A stretch of DNA of 14,712 bases. Origin: Candidatus Wallbacteria bacterium. Lineage in GTDB: Bacteria; Muiribacteriota; UBA6191; JACPRK01. The translations under genes and the position numbers were made by a program. The stretch is taken from positions 1 through 14,712 of the forward strand of contig JACQFU010000471.1 in NCBI GenBank assembly GCA_016199905.1, written 5' to 3'. Below are positions 6,886 to 14,073 of the stretch, one piece after another. Position 1 is the first letter of the stretch. The number at the start of each line of letters is the position of its first letter. Below the pieces are notes generated by a model. That model did no database searches. It was given only the letters and a program-made list of their open reading frames with translations, and was not told the origin of the DNA.

Positions 6886-9093
6886 ATGGCCGACGCCAAG
6901 AACGACGAACTGCGAAAACTGGTCTACGAGCGCCTTCAGAACGAGAGCGCCGACAACCTGATCGGTCTGGGAACCGTCTTCGGGCTCGACAGAGACGCGC
7001 TCGAGTCGGCTTCTCCCATTCAACGGGTGCAACAGTTGATGGACGGGATCGAGCTGGCGCAGTTGGCCGATATCCTCGAGATCAAAACGGGCCAGAGCGC
7101 GGCCCCCCCGCCCACGAGCAGCTCCGAGCTGCCCCCGCCACCGCCGGAGAGCGACATCCTGGCCCAGATCAAGGCTGAACCCCAGGAAGGTCTCCCGGAG
7201 ATCGCCGGCGAGGAAGCCCTTTTCGCGGAGGATCTGACAGCCCCGCCGATCGTCGAGGAGGCAGAGCCCGAAATCCCCGCCTTCGTGGAGCCCGCGGCAA
7301 CCCTCGAGGAGGCGGCTTCGCCCGACGAGGAGGCTTCGGCCAACGAAGAACCGGCACCGGTCGAAGAGCCGCTGGCGCCCGCGGTGAGCGGCGGAATCGA
7401 CGATATGGCCGCCGCGATGCTGGCTTCGGGCGAATTGACCGAGGAGGAACTGGCCGAGCTGCGCGCGCAGGCCGGAGAAGAAGAGCCCGCCCCAAGCGAG
7501 ATGAAGCCGCCGGAGGAGGAGGTCGACGTCCTCCAGCAGCTTCGATCCGTCCGCAAGGATTCCATGCGAGCACGCGACCGGGAGAAGCAGGAGCGCAAGC
7601 GTCGCCGAGAGGCCGCCACCAAGGCCGCGGACCTGCTCCCGCCTCCGCCGAGTCAGCTGCAACAGTTTCGCCTCTGGCTTTTCCGAGCGACGATGCTCGT
7701 CTTCATCGTTCTGGTCGCCGTACGCTCCAGCGTCGTCGTCACGCTGCCAGACAAGTTCAACAACGCCGGGCTCCTGATCCAGATCAAGCTGACGGGCACC
7801 GGGACCGAAAAACTGGAGCCGTTCAAACCGCCTCAAGTGGCCAACACCCACGGGACGCGCTCGTCCAGCGGCGGCACGCCACCGCCACCACGTACCAGCG
7901 GCGGCACCGACCAAGCCCATCTGCCTGTCCCGTCCGACCCGGAGCAGGCGAGCGCCTTCCTGGAGCGGGAGTTGAAGAGCGGCGACCTGCAAGGCACCAT
8001 TGACCTGGCCGCGCGCAGCTTCGATTTGCCCCCCGACAGCGTCAAGGAAGAGCTCTTCCGGCGCGCGGGCAGCGCCCAGGAGGACACCGACAAAGGCGTG
8101 GCGCTGCTGATGGCGCAGGACCTGCCGGGAGCCGAAGAAGTGCTGAAGCAAGCATCCGACAAGGCCGGCCCCTCGCAGGCGCGCGCGACCTATCTGCTGG
8201 GTCACGTTCGGCGGTTGCAAGGTCGAGTGGACGACGCCCGGCAGACGTTCCAACTGGCTCTTTCCCGGGACCCGAAGATGGCCGAGGCAAACCATGGCCT
8301 GGGAGAAATCGAGCTCGCCGCCGGCAACCTCCCCGGCGCTGAGGACTTCTGCCGCAAGGCCATCGCGGCCCGGGCCGAGTACCTCGACGCCTACTACTGT
8401 CTGGCGGACGTTCTGAAGAAGCAGGGCCGTGTGGTCGACGCCGCGGCCACCTACAAGCAACTCCTGGCCAAGGATCCGAAGCAGTCTTATGCACTCTTCT
8501 CGTCGGGCCTGATCGAGTTCAAGCAGGGCAACGCCAACGCCGCGGCAGAGCAGTTCAAGAAAGCGATCGACGCCAACCACGCCTGGCGTTTCGCCGACCT
8601 CGGCCTTGCCTGGAACAACCTGGCCAACTGCTACGACGGCATGAACAAGGCGGGCGACGCCATCAAGGCCTACGAGTCCGCGGCGAAGGCCCGACCCGAG
8701 GACGACCTCGTTCAGTACAACCTGGCTCGGGCCTACCAGCGCTATGAATATCCCGACAAGGCCATCCGGCCCTATGAGAAGGCGATCGAACTGATGCAGC
8801 TCAAGGACCAAGGCGAAGTAGGCGACACGTACTCCCACGCCGTCTACAACCTGGGCGATTGCTACATGCGCGTGCACAACTTCCGGATGGCCGCGGAGCG
8901 CTACGACGAGATGCTGCGACTGAAGCCCGGCATGACCGCGGCGAAGGAGAAGCTGGTACGGGCGCTGGAGGCGCAACAGCGGGCGCGGGTCTTCTCGTAC
9001 GACTACGGCACGCCGACGGTGGCCCGCGAGGATCGGCCGGGCGCCGCTCAGGAGGAGGCGGCCATCCCGGCGCCGGAACCGGCGAAGCCTTGA
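6886..9093 (+). CDS. membrane-anchored TPR protein with N-terminal helical (death-like?) domain
   Basis: A 735-residue scaffold-like protein of unknown function. Residues 1-64 form a compact helical domain (starting about ELRKLVYERL and ending QLADILEIKTG). Residues 66-205 are an acidic Pro/Glu/Ala-rich linker, 226-252 a highly basic coiled-coil-like stretch, and 263-285 one hydrophobic helix (LWLFRATMLVFIVLVAV). A Gly/Ser/Pro/Thr-rich linker lies around 320-350, followed by about seven TPR units from 425 to 698 and a short acidic tail. The basic residues before the helix suggest the N-terminus is cytosolic and the TPR array periplasmic, which would let it connect inside and outside. ATG 6886 has GGGAGG 7 nt upstream. 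Its stop overlaps the start of the glutaredoxin-like gene. Confidence 0.88.
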   Translation: MADAKNDELRKLVYERLQNESADNLIGLGTVFGLDRDALESASPIQRVQQLMDGIELAQLADILEIKTGQSAAPPPTSSSELPPPPPESDILAQIKAEPQEGLPEIAGEEALFAEDLTAPPIVEEAEPEIPAFVEPAATLEEAASPDEEASANEEPAPVEEPLAPAVSGGIDDMAAAMLASGELTEEELAELRAQAGEEEPAPSEMKPPEEEVDVLQQLRSVRKDSMRARDREKQERKRRREAATKAADLLPPPPSQLQQFRLWLFRATMLVFIVLVAVRSSVVVTLPDKFNNAGLLIQIKLTGTGTEKLEPFKPPQVANTHGTRSSSGGTPPPPRTSGGTDQAHLPVPSDPEQASAFLERELKSGDLQGTIDLAARSFDLPPDSVKEELFRRAGSAQEDTDKGVALLMAQDLPGAEEVLKQASDKAGPSQARATYLLGHVRRLQGRVDDARQTFQLALSRDPKMAEANHGLGEIELAAGNLPGAEDFCRKAIAARAEYLDAYYCLADVLKKQGRVVDAAATYKQLLAKDPKQSYALFSSGLIEFKQGNANAAAEQFKKAIDANHAWRFADLGLAWNNLANCYDGMNKAGDAIKAYESAAKARPEDDLVQYNLARAYQRYEYPDKAIRPYEKAIELMQLKDQGEVGDTYSHAVYNLGDCYMRVHNFRMAAERYDEMLRLKPGMTAAKEKLVRALEAQQRARVFSYDYGTPTVAREDRPGAAQEEAAIPAPEPAKP

Positions 9094-9365
9094 AGCCCTC
9101 CCGGCGACTCGAGGTCGTCCTCTACACGCGGCCCGACTGCTGCTTGTGCCACGAAGCCAAGCAGGTGCTGGAGACCGTTCGGCGTCGAAGGCCCTTCGAA
9201 CTGCTGGAGAAGAACGTGGACGAGACACCAGAACTGGCGTCGCTTTACGGCCAGGAGATCCCGGTTGTGCTCGTGGAGGGCCGAAAGGCTTTCAAGTACC
9301 GCGTCGATCCCATCAAGCTCGAGCGCCTGCTCGATCGGGCCGAGGAGTCCGCGCAGCGGAGCTGA
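9090..9365 (+). CDS. glutaredoxin-like thioredoxin-fold protein, 91 aa
   Basis: A small thiol-disulfide oxidoreductase of the glutaredoxin-like family. The N-terminal strand (LEVVLYTRP) leads directly into the active site CCLC at 17-20 (a CxxC with an additional Cys), followed by the helix HEAKQVLETV. The cis-proline loop is EIPVV (Pro58), and the C-terminal helix carries KLERLLDRAEE. Length fits a single-domain glutaredoxin. I chose TTG 9090, which overlaps the TGA of the TPR gene (TTGA), because it starts the protein just before the first strand and implies translational coupling. No signal peptide, so cytosolic. Its last 53 bp overlap the end of the opposing glycosyltransferase gene. Confidence 0.87.
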   Translation: MKPSRRLEVVLYTRPDCCLCHEAKQVLETVRRRRPFELLEKNVDETPELASLYGQEIPVVLVEGRKAFKYRVDPIKLERLLDRAEESAQRS

Positions 9366-10476
9366 CCAGCCCGCGATAGAGCCGCTCGTAAGCGTCGAGC
9401 ATCGCCTTCGGCGAGCGAGCCTCCAGGAGGTGGCGGCGCGAGCGAGCCGCGGCCTCCAGAGCCGGGGCGGGTTCCCGCAGAAGCTCGAGCACGGCCCGGG
9501 CGGCAGTCTCTTCCGTAGCGAAGAAGCGCTCCGGCCACGCGGGGAGCAGCTCGCGGAACACGGCCAGCGGAGGCACCACGACCGGTACGCCGGCAAGTAT
9601 CGCCTCCGCCACGCCCAGCCCGAAACCTTCCTCGGAGGACGTCGAAACCACAACGTCGAAGGCCGCCATCAGGGCTGCGGCAGCTGGCACCTCGCCGGCG
9701 AACCTCACGCGCGTGTCCAGGGCTCGCGCCCGGGCTCGACAAGCGCCTTCGAGCGGCCCGCCGCCCAAGATGGCGGCAACGGGCCGCTGATCGCTCGCAG
9801 CCACTTCGGCGAAGACTCGCAGGAAACTCTCGGGCCGCTTCGGTGGGGCGAGCCGGCCGACGAATCCGACGACAGGGACGTCTGCCGGAAGGCCGAGGCG
9901 CTCGCGGGCAGCTGCTCGAGATGCCAGCACAGGCGGCGCCGCAACCCCGTTCGGCACGACCTGGATCCGGCCCGCGTCGACGCCGTGAGTGCGGGCCACG
10001 TGGTCGGCGACTGCTTGCGATGGGGTGACGAAGGCGTCCGTGAACGCGGCAAGCAGGCGGTCTGCGGCGCGAGCCGCCGGTCCTTTCCAGAGGTAGAAGT
10101 TGTGGTCGGCCTGCAGCAGCGCGCCGACGCCTCCGAGCCGGCCCGCGACGCGACCCAGGACACCACTGAAAAAGTGGTGCGACTGCAGGATGTGCGGACG
10201 GCGCGAACGAAGCGTGCGGGCCAGCGCGGCCAGGCAGCCCAGGTTTGCGAGCACTGCACGGGCGTTGGGACGGCCTGCCAGCAGCGTGACCGGAACTCCC
10301 GCGGAGCGAAACTCGGCGTCTCGCGCCCCCTCCCCTTGCAGCGCCACGATCTCGAACTCGAAACCCCGCGGCGCCAGGCCGGTGGCGATATCGAGCAGCA
10401 CCTGCTCCAGGCCCCCGCGTTGCAACCGCGACACGGCGAACATCACCCGGATCGGCTCTACGGATGCCCGCGTCAT
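9313..10476 (-). CDS. GT-B glycosyltransferase (GT4-like), 387 aa
   Basis: Transfers a sugar from an activated nucleotide donor to an envelope glycan or lipid acceptor; the acceptor cannot be read from sequence. The N-terminal Rossmann domain starts with VMFAVSRLQRGGLEQVL (the donor/acceptor glycine loop GG-E). The C-terminal domain has VPNGV near 174, the GFVGRLAPPKRPE donor-phosphate motif with Arg208 and Lys213, and the retaining EX7E motif with Glu283 and Glu291 (SEEGFGLGVAE). No membrane helix. ATG 10476 has GGAG 7 nt upstream. It lies 22 bp after the small TPR gene on the same strand, so these are probably co-transcribed. The 3' end runs 53 bp into the convergent glutaredoxin gene. Confidence 0.93.
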   Translation of the reverse strand: MTRASVEPIRVMFAVSRLQRGGLEQVLLDIATGLAPRGFEFEIVALQGEGARDAEFRSAGVPVTLLAGRPNARAVLANLGCLAALARTLRSRRPHILQSHHFFSGVLGRVAGRLGGVGALLQADHNFYLWKGPAARAADRLLAAFTDAFVTPSQAVADHVARTHGVDAGRIQVVPNGVAAPPVLASRAAARERLGLPADVPVVGFVGRLAPPKRPESFLRVFAEVAASDQRPVAAILGGGPLEGACRARARALDTRVRFAGEVPAAAALMAAFDVVVSTSSEEGFGLGVAEAILAGVPVVVPPLAVFRELLPAWPERFFATEETAARAVLELLREPAPALEAAARSRRHLLEARSPKAMLDAYERLYRGLVSSAARTPRPDRAGARA

Positions 10477-10505
10477 TTGACAGCTCCGGGCCGCTAGGCT
10501 AAGAT
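10477..10505 (+). promoter_or_regulatory. sigma-70-like promoter pointing rightward, antisense to the small TPR gene
   Basis: TTGACA (10477-10482, perfect -35), a 17-bp spacer and TAAGAT (10500-10505, 4 of 6 for -10) lie in the 22-bp gap between two leftward genes and just inside the first's end. A transcript from about 10512 would be antisense to the small TPR gene and reach the kinase at 10928. Chance occurrence cannot be excluded. Confidence 0.4.
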
Positions 10506-10846
10506 CGTTCTCCGAGAGAAGCTAGCTTGTTCCGCGCCTTTGCCGCGTATTCGCCTTCGCGGTCGAGGCTGAGAACGCGGGCCCAGCACTCCCGGGCGGC
10601 GGCCGAGTCTCCGGCCTGGAAGTGCAGGTTTCCGAGGAAGTATTGGTAGCTGGGATATCTGGGCCTGGCGGCGGCAAGCTGCAAGTAGTAATCGAGGGCC
10701 TTGTCGCGCACACCGTTCGAGTAGAACATGAAGGCTACCCAGTCCATCAGCTCGATGTTCTGGGGATCTTGCAGGAGCTTCTGCTCGATGCGCGCCAGTT
10801 CCGTCGCGTCGGTCTTGTGCGCGTACTGGGTTGTTTCGTCCATCAT
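10499..10846 (-). CDS. small TPR-repeat protein, 115 aa
   Basis: A soluble protein of about two TPR-like helical hairpins: residues around 35-60 (ELMDWVAFMFYSNG then KALDYYLQLAAARP) and 65-95 (PSYQYFLGNLHFQAGDSAAARECWARVL), followed by a capping helix. TPRs bind partner proteins, so this is likely an adaptor. No signal peptide or membrane segment is seen. I chose the ATG pair at 10846/10843; a TTG at 10885 would add 13 residues. No Shine-Dalgarno is evident before either. It precedes the glycosyltransferase by 22 bp on the same strand and is divergent from the sensor kinase, 81 bp away. Confidence 0.75.
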   Translation of the reverse strand: MMDETTQYAHKTDATELARIEQKLLQDPQNIELMDWVAFMFYSNGVRDKALDYYLQLAAARPRYPSYQYFLGNLHFQAGDSAAARECWARVLSLDREGEYAAKARNKLASLGERS

Positions 10847-10927
10847 GACTAACGAAATAGAGTTCGTGGGCCCGACCTTGACCAAGATAACACGCCGAGT
10901 GCGACCAGCGCCGGGGAGCGCCTTTTG

Positions 10928-12376
10928 ATGGACCCCCTACGGTACGCCTCGGACATCCTGGACAGTCTCACCAGCGGCGTGCTGGTCGTTGAGGTCACGT
11001 CGCGTATCGCCTACGTCAACCTCGAAGTATCGCGGATACTCAAGGTGAAGCGCGAGCAGTTGTTGGGGCGGCTACTCTTCGACGCCGAAGGGCTCTCGGA
11101 GATGCTGCTGCTCATCAACCGGATCCGCGCGGCTCGGCCCGTCTCGGCCCGATCCTACCGGCAGTACGAGATCCAGGTCACCGACACGCGGGGCGACACC
11201 ATCCCACTGGGCATCAGCATCAGCTCGCTCACCACCAACGACGGCAAGGTCGAGGGCTATGTCGCGGTCTGCCGGGACCTGACCGAAGGAAAGGCGCTGA
11301 TGGAGCAGATCGAGCAATCGCGCAAGCTCTCGGCGCTGGGAACCATGGCTGGCGGCGTGGCCCACAACTTCAACAACATCCTGGGCTCGATCCTGGGACG
11401 GACGCAGCTGCTGCGACGCTCCGCCGACATGGACAAGATCCAGTCCGGGCTGAAACTGATCGAGCGGGCCGCTGTCGACGGCACCGCGTGCGTGAAGCGG
11501 ATCCGGGACTTCGCCAGGAAGCGCGACTTCAACCCGTCGTTCACGGAAGTGGACGTGAAGGAACTGGTGAACGACGTGCTGGCGTTCACGCAGTCCAGGT
11601 GGCGCGAGCAGGCTCAGGCCCAGGGACTTCGCTACGCGATGCAGACGTGGTTCGACGAGGACCTGCCGCTGGTCGTCGGGGCGGCCTCGGAGCTGCGCGA
11701 GGTGCTGATCAACCTGGTGCTCAACGCGCTCGATGCGATGCCGCAGGGAGGGGAGATCGAGATCACGGCCCACACGGACCGCGGCAAGGTGCTCCTGTCG
11801 GTGAAGGACACGGGGATCGGAATGTCGGAGGAAGTCCAGAAGCGGATCTTCGATCCGTTCTTCACGACGAAGGGGATGGCAGGCACCGGACTGGGATTGT
11901 CCGAATCCTACGCCATCGTGGTGCGCCACCGGGGCCAGATTTCCTGCAAGAGCGCGGAAAGCAGAGGCACGGCTTTCACGATCACGCTTCCTCAAGTGGG
12001 CGGTCGAGAGCTGACTCACATGCCCTCGCGGGGGCGCGTGCTGCTGGTCGACGACGACCAGGCCAGGCTGGACGTGCTGGAGGACCTGCTGGCCACAGAG
12101 CACTACTCGGTCGAAACCGCGCTCGGCTATCGCGACGCGCTGGGCCGCTTCGAGGCCGGGCGATTCGACCTGGTGGTGAGTGAGATGGAGCTGCGAGAGA
12201 TGGCGGGCGACACGCTGTTGCGGGAGGTTCGGCGGCTCGATCCCACCGTGCGAACGATTCTGACGGGCGACGCAGCCGGCGTGGACTGCGGTTCCGCGGA
12301 CCTCAGCCTCTCCAGACCGCTGCCGATCGAGGTGCTGCTGCAGTCGATCGGAGACGTGTTGGAGAGCAAGCGATAG
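10928..12376 (+). CDS. PAS-containing hybrid sensor histidine kinase with atypical receiver
   Basis: Cytosolic sensor kinase with no membrane segment. Domains: PAS about 5-118; HisKA with phospho-accepting His146 (GGVAHNFNNIL, an NtrB-like H-box); HATPase with N-box Asn266 (NLVLNALDAM), G1 DTGIG 294-298, and G2 GTGLGL 319-324 after an FFTTKG lid; then a C-terminal receiver about 370-482. The receiver keeps the acidic pair Asp375/Asp376 and Thr446 but has Glu419 where the phospho-acceptor Asp should be (VVSEMEL) and Arg463 in place of the conserved Lys. It therefore probably cannot be phosphorylated normally. Start: ATG 10928 with GGGGAG 9 nt upstream; TTG 10925 just before is possible. No response regulator lies adjacent, so the partner is elsewhere. 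It converges with mqnE, 10 bp between stops. Confidence 0.94.
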   Translation: MDPLRYASDILDSLTSGVLVVEVTSRIAYVNLEVSRILKVKREQLLGRLLFDAEGLSEMLLLINRIRAARPVSARSYRQYEIQVTDTRGDTIPLGISISSLTTNDGKVEGYVAVCRDLTEGKALMEQIEQSRKLSALGTMAGGVAHNFNNILGSILGRTQLLRRSADMDKIQSGLKLIERAAVDGTACVKRIRDFARKRDFNPSFTEVDVKELVNDVLAFTQSRWREQAQAQGLRYAMQTWFDEDLPLVVGAASELREVLINLVLNALDAMPQGGEIEITAHTDRGKVLLSVKDTGIGMSEEVQKRIFDPFFTTKGMAGTGLGLSESYAIVVRHRGQISCKSAESRGTAFTITLPQVGGRELTHMPSRGRVLLVDDDQARLDVLEDLLATEHYSVETALGYRDALGRFEAGRFDLVVSEMELREMAGDTLLREVRRLDPTVRTILTGDAAGVDCGSADLSLSRPLPIEVLLQSIGDVLESKR

Positions 12377-12386
12377 GCGGAGAGGC

Positions 12387-13478
12387 TTAATCCCAGCGCC
12401 GGATCTCGCGATAAACGGTATCCCTCTGGACGGGAATGAAACCGGCCTGACGGATCAGACCGACGAGGTCGTCGCGAGGTACGCCGACAGCGCTGGTGGC
12501 GCCGGCCGCGTGGGTGATCTTCTCTTCCACGATCGTGCCGTCGAGGTCGTCGGCGCCGAAGTGCAAGGCGACCTGCGCCAGCTTGATGCCGATCTGGATC
12601 CAATAGGCCTTCACGTGCGGGAAGTTGTCGAGCAACAGCCTGGAGATGGCCAGGGTGCGCAAGTCGTCGAACCCGGTCGGACCCGGAAGACGCGAAAGCT
12701 GCGTATGCTCCGGATGGAACGCGAGCGGGATGAACGCCTGGAAGCCGCCGGTCTCGTCCTGCAGCTCTCGCAGACGGATCAAGTGGTCGACGCGGTGGCG
12801 GGGCTGTTCGACATGCCCGTAGAGCATCGTCGCGTTGGAGAAGAGCCCCATCTTGTGAGCCGCACGGTGGACGTCGAGCCAGTCGCTCGAGCCGATCTTA
12901 TGATCGCAGATCTGTTCGCGGATCTCGTCGTCGAAGATCTCGGCCCCGCCGCCGGGCAGGCTGTCGAGGCCCGCCTCTTTCAGCAGCTCGAGCGTCCCCT
13001 CGATCCCCTTGCCCGTCAGCCGGGCCAGCCACGCAATCTCGACGGCCGTGTAGGCCTTCAGGTGCAATTCGGGCAGTTCCCGTTTCAGAGCCCTGAGCAG
13101 ATCGGTGTAGTAGGTCCACGGCAGGGCCGGGTTCATGCCCCCGACGATGTGCAGCTCCGTGATCGCCTCTCGGCTAGTGGTTTCGCGGGCCCGCTGGACG
13201 GCCTCCTCGATCGAGTAGGTGTACGCCGTGGGGTCCTTCTTGGTCACGCCGTAGGCGCACAGAGTGCAGCGGGCGTAGCAGACGTTGGTCGGGTTGAGGT
13301 GACGATTGACGACGAAGTAGGCGAGACGTCCATTCTTTCGGCGCCGCACCAGGTCGGCCATGTAGCCGATGGTGTACAGCTCGTCGGACTCGAAGAGTCG
13401 CAGGCCGTCTTCGAAGCTCAGACGCTGGCCGGCCTCGACCCGAGCGACAATGTCCCGCAGCTGCGAATTCTCGAACAT
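12387..13478 (-). CDS. mqnE: aminofutalosine synthase (radical SAM)
   Basis: Catalyses the radical SAM addition of the adenosyl group to 3-[(1-carboxyvinyl)oxy]benzoate, giving 6-amino-6-deoxyfutalosine, in the futalosine route to menaquinone. The [4Fe-4S]-binding motif CYARCTLC gives Cys67, Cys71 and Cys74. Further family stretches include LKAYTAVEIAWLA, EAGLDSLPGGGAEIF, SNATMLYGH, ETGGFQAFIPLAFHPEHTQL, and GADDLDGTIVEEKI. Length 363 matches MqnE (about 370). These motifs fit MqnE better than its homologue MqnC. ATG 13478 has GAGGTGA 10 nt upstream; an upstream start at 13559 would add a non-conserved proline/glycine-rich stretch. No other mqn gene is in this window, so the pathway is scattered in this genome. 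Confidence 0.95.
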   Translation of the reverse strand: MFENSQLRDIVARVEAGQRLSFEDGLRLFESDELYTIGYMADLVRRRKNGRLAYFVVNRHLNPTNVCYARCTLCAYGVTKKDPTAYTYSIEEAVQRARETTSREAITELHIVGGMNPALPWTYYTDLLRALKRELPELHLKAYTAVEIAWLARLTGKGIEGTLELLKEAGLDSLPGGGAEIFDDEIREQICDHKIGSSDWLDVHRAAHKMGLFSNATMLYGHVEQPRHRVDHLIRLRELQDETGGFQAFIPLAFHPEHTQLSRLPGPTGFDDLRTLAISRLLLDNFPHVKAYWIQIGIKLAQVALHFGADDLDGTIVEEKITHAAGATSAVGVPRDDLVGLIRQAGFIPVQRDTVYREIRRWD

Positions 13479-13618
13479 GGAAACGAGCTCACCTCTCGCC
13501 CCCTGCGAACCAAGGGGAGGAGGATAACATCCGCACCCCGGAAAAGGAAGCAGGGACAAGGGGCGGGAGGAGCGATTCAGGGGGGCGTAGATCGAGGGGG
13601 CGCGCGGAAAATCGATGA

Positions 13619-13797
13619 GAGGACTTGAGACCGAGAGATTTGAGACCGCAGATTGAGCGATAGAAAACAGACTGCTTCAAATTGAAGACGGGGCGCCGAG
13701 AAGTCCCGGTCTTCCGTCGATAGTCGTCTTCTGTTGCTCAGTCGGGTGTCCCATCCGTCGGTCTCGAATCGGTAACCTCCGGTCTGAGGTCTTGCCT
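13619..13797. repeat. degenerate inverted-repeat intergenic region
   Basis: The gap between mqnE and csp (13479-13872, 394 bp) has no gene. Past the mqnE leader it holds two opposed families of short motifs. The left arm (about 13624-13672) has GAGACCG at 13627 and 13642 with a spacing of about 15 bp. The right arm (about 13707-13797) has CGGTCT-type motifs (13709, 13760, about 13780). GAGACCGA (13627-13634) is the exact inverse complement of TCGGTCTC (13758-13765). A 6-bp-arm palindrome, CTTCAA-A-TTGAAG, sits between them at 13675-13687. The rest of the gap has no further feature I can name. Confidence 0.6.
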
Positions 13798-13806
13798 GCC
13801 CCAGCC

Positions 13807-13845
13807 AAAAAGAAAGCCCCGCACCGGGTTCGACCGGAGCGGGGC
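13807..13845 (-). terminator. Rho-independent terminator of the cold-shock gene
   Basis: On the minus strand GCCCCGC (13845-13839) pairs with GCGGGGC (13822-13816), with an inner CCGG pairing and a short loop, followed by TTTCTTTTT (13815-13807). A near-ideal intrinsic terminator, 27 bp after the cold-shock stop codon. Confidence 0.92.
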
Positions 13846-13872
13846 GTCTGTGGGTTCTGCTTGGTTACGTAC

Positions 13873-14073
13873 TCAGACCATGCGCACGTTGGCAGCCTGC
13901 GGGCCCTTCGGACCGTCAGTCACTTCGAACTCCACACGGGCACCCTCCGTCAGGGTCCTGTATCCCTGGCCGGTGATGGCCGTGTAGTGGACGAACACAT
14001 CGGAATCGCCTTCACGCTCGATGAAGCCGAAGCCCTTCTTATCGTTGAACCACTTGACTTTGCCCTGTGCCAA
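13873..14073 (-). CDS. CspA-family cold-shock protein, 66 aa
   Basis: A single OB-fold (cold-shock domain) that binds single-stranded RNA/DNA and acts as an RNA chaperone in the cytosol. RNP1 is KGFGFI at 13-18 and RNP2 is VFVHY at 26-30; the N-terminus MAQGKVKWFNDKK is typical. The C-terminus GPKGPQAANVRMV is also family-typical. TTG 14073 was chosen because an excellent Shine-Dalgarno (GGGGAGGAGGTG, 14092-14081) lies 7 nt before it and it gives the canonical N-terminus; a longer 84-residue frame opening at 14127 would add non-conserved residues. It is monocistronic: its own promoter at 14179-14207, a leader of about 100 nt and a terminator at 13807-13845 bracket it. Which of the csp paralogues it is cannot be told. 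Confidence 0.96.
   Translation of the reverse strand: MAQGKVKWFNDKKGFGFIEREGDSDVFVHYTAITGQGYRTLTEGARVEFEVTDGPKGPQAANVRMV

Noticed and set aside
6589..9228. 879-codon minus-strand frame opposite the TPR gene
   Set aside because: Longest open frame in the window but a shadow; the plus frame carries regular TPR motifs, a membrane helix and a good Shine-Dalgarno.
9265..10497. 410-codon plus-strand frame over the glycosyltransferase
   Set aside because: Antisense of a clear GT-B enzyme with EX7E; low-complexity composition and no domain.
10878..10883. TTGACC as a -35 for the sensor kinase
   Set aside because: The sequence 17 bp downstream (GCGACC) is not a -10, and other spacings give nothing better.
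12510..13628. 372-codon plus-strand frame over mqnE
   Set aside because: Shadow of mqnE, which has the CxxxCxxC motif and family-length conservation.
13828..13838. GGTTCGACC resembling a tRNA T-loop
   Set aside because: It is the loop of the csp terminator; no acceptor, D or anticodon arms can be drawn around it. No other tRNA or rRNA seen.
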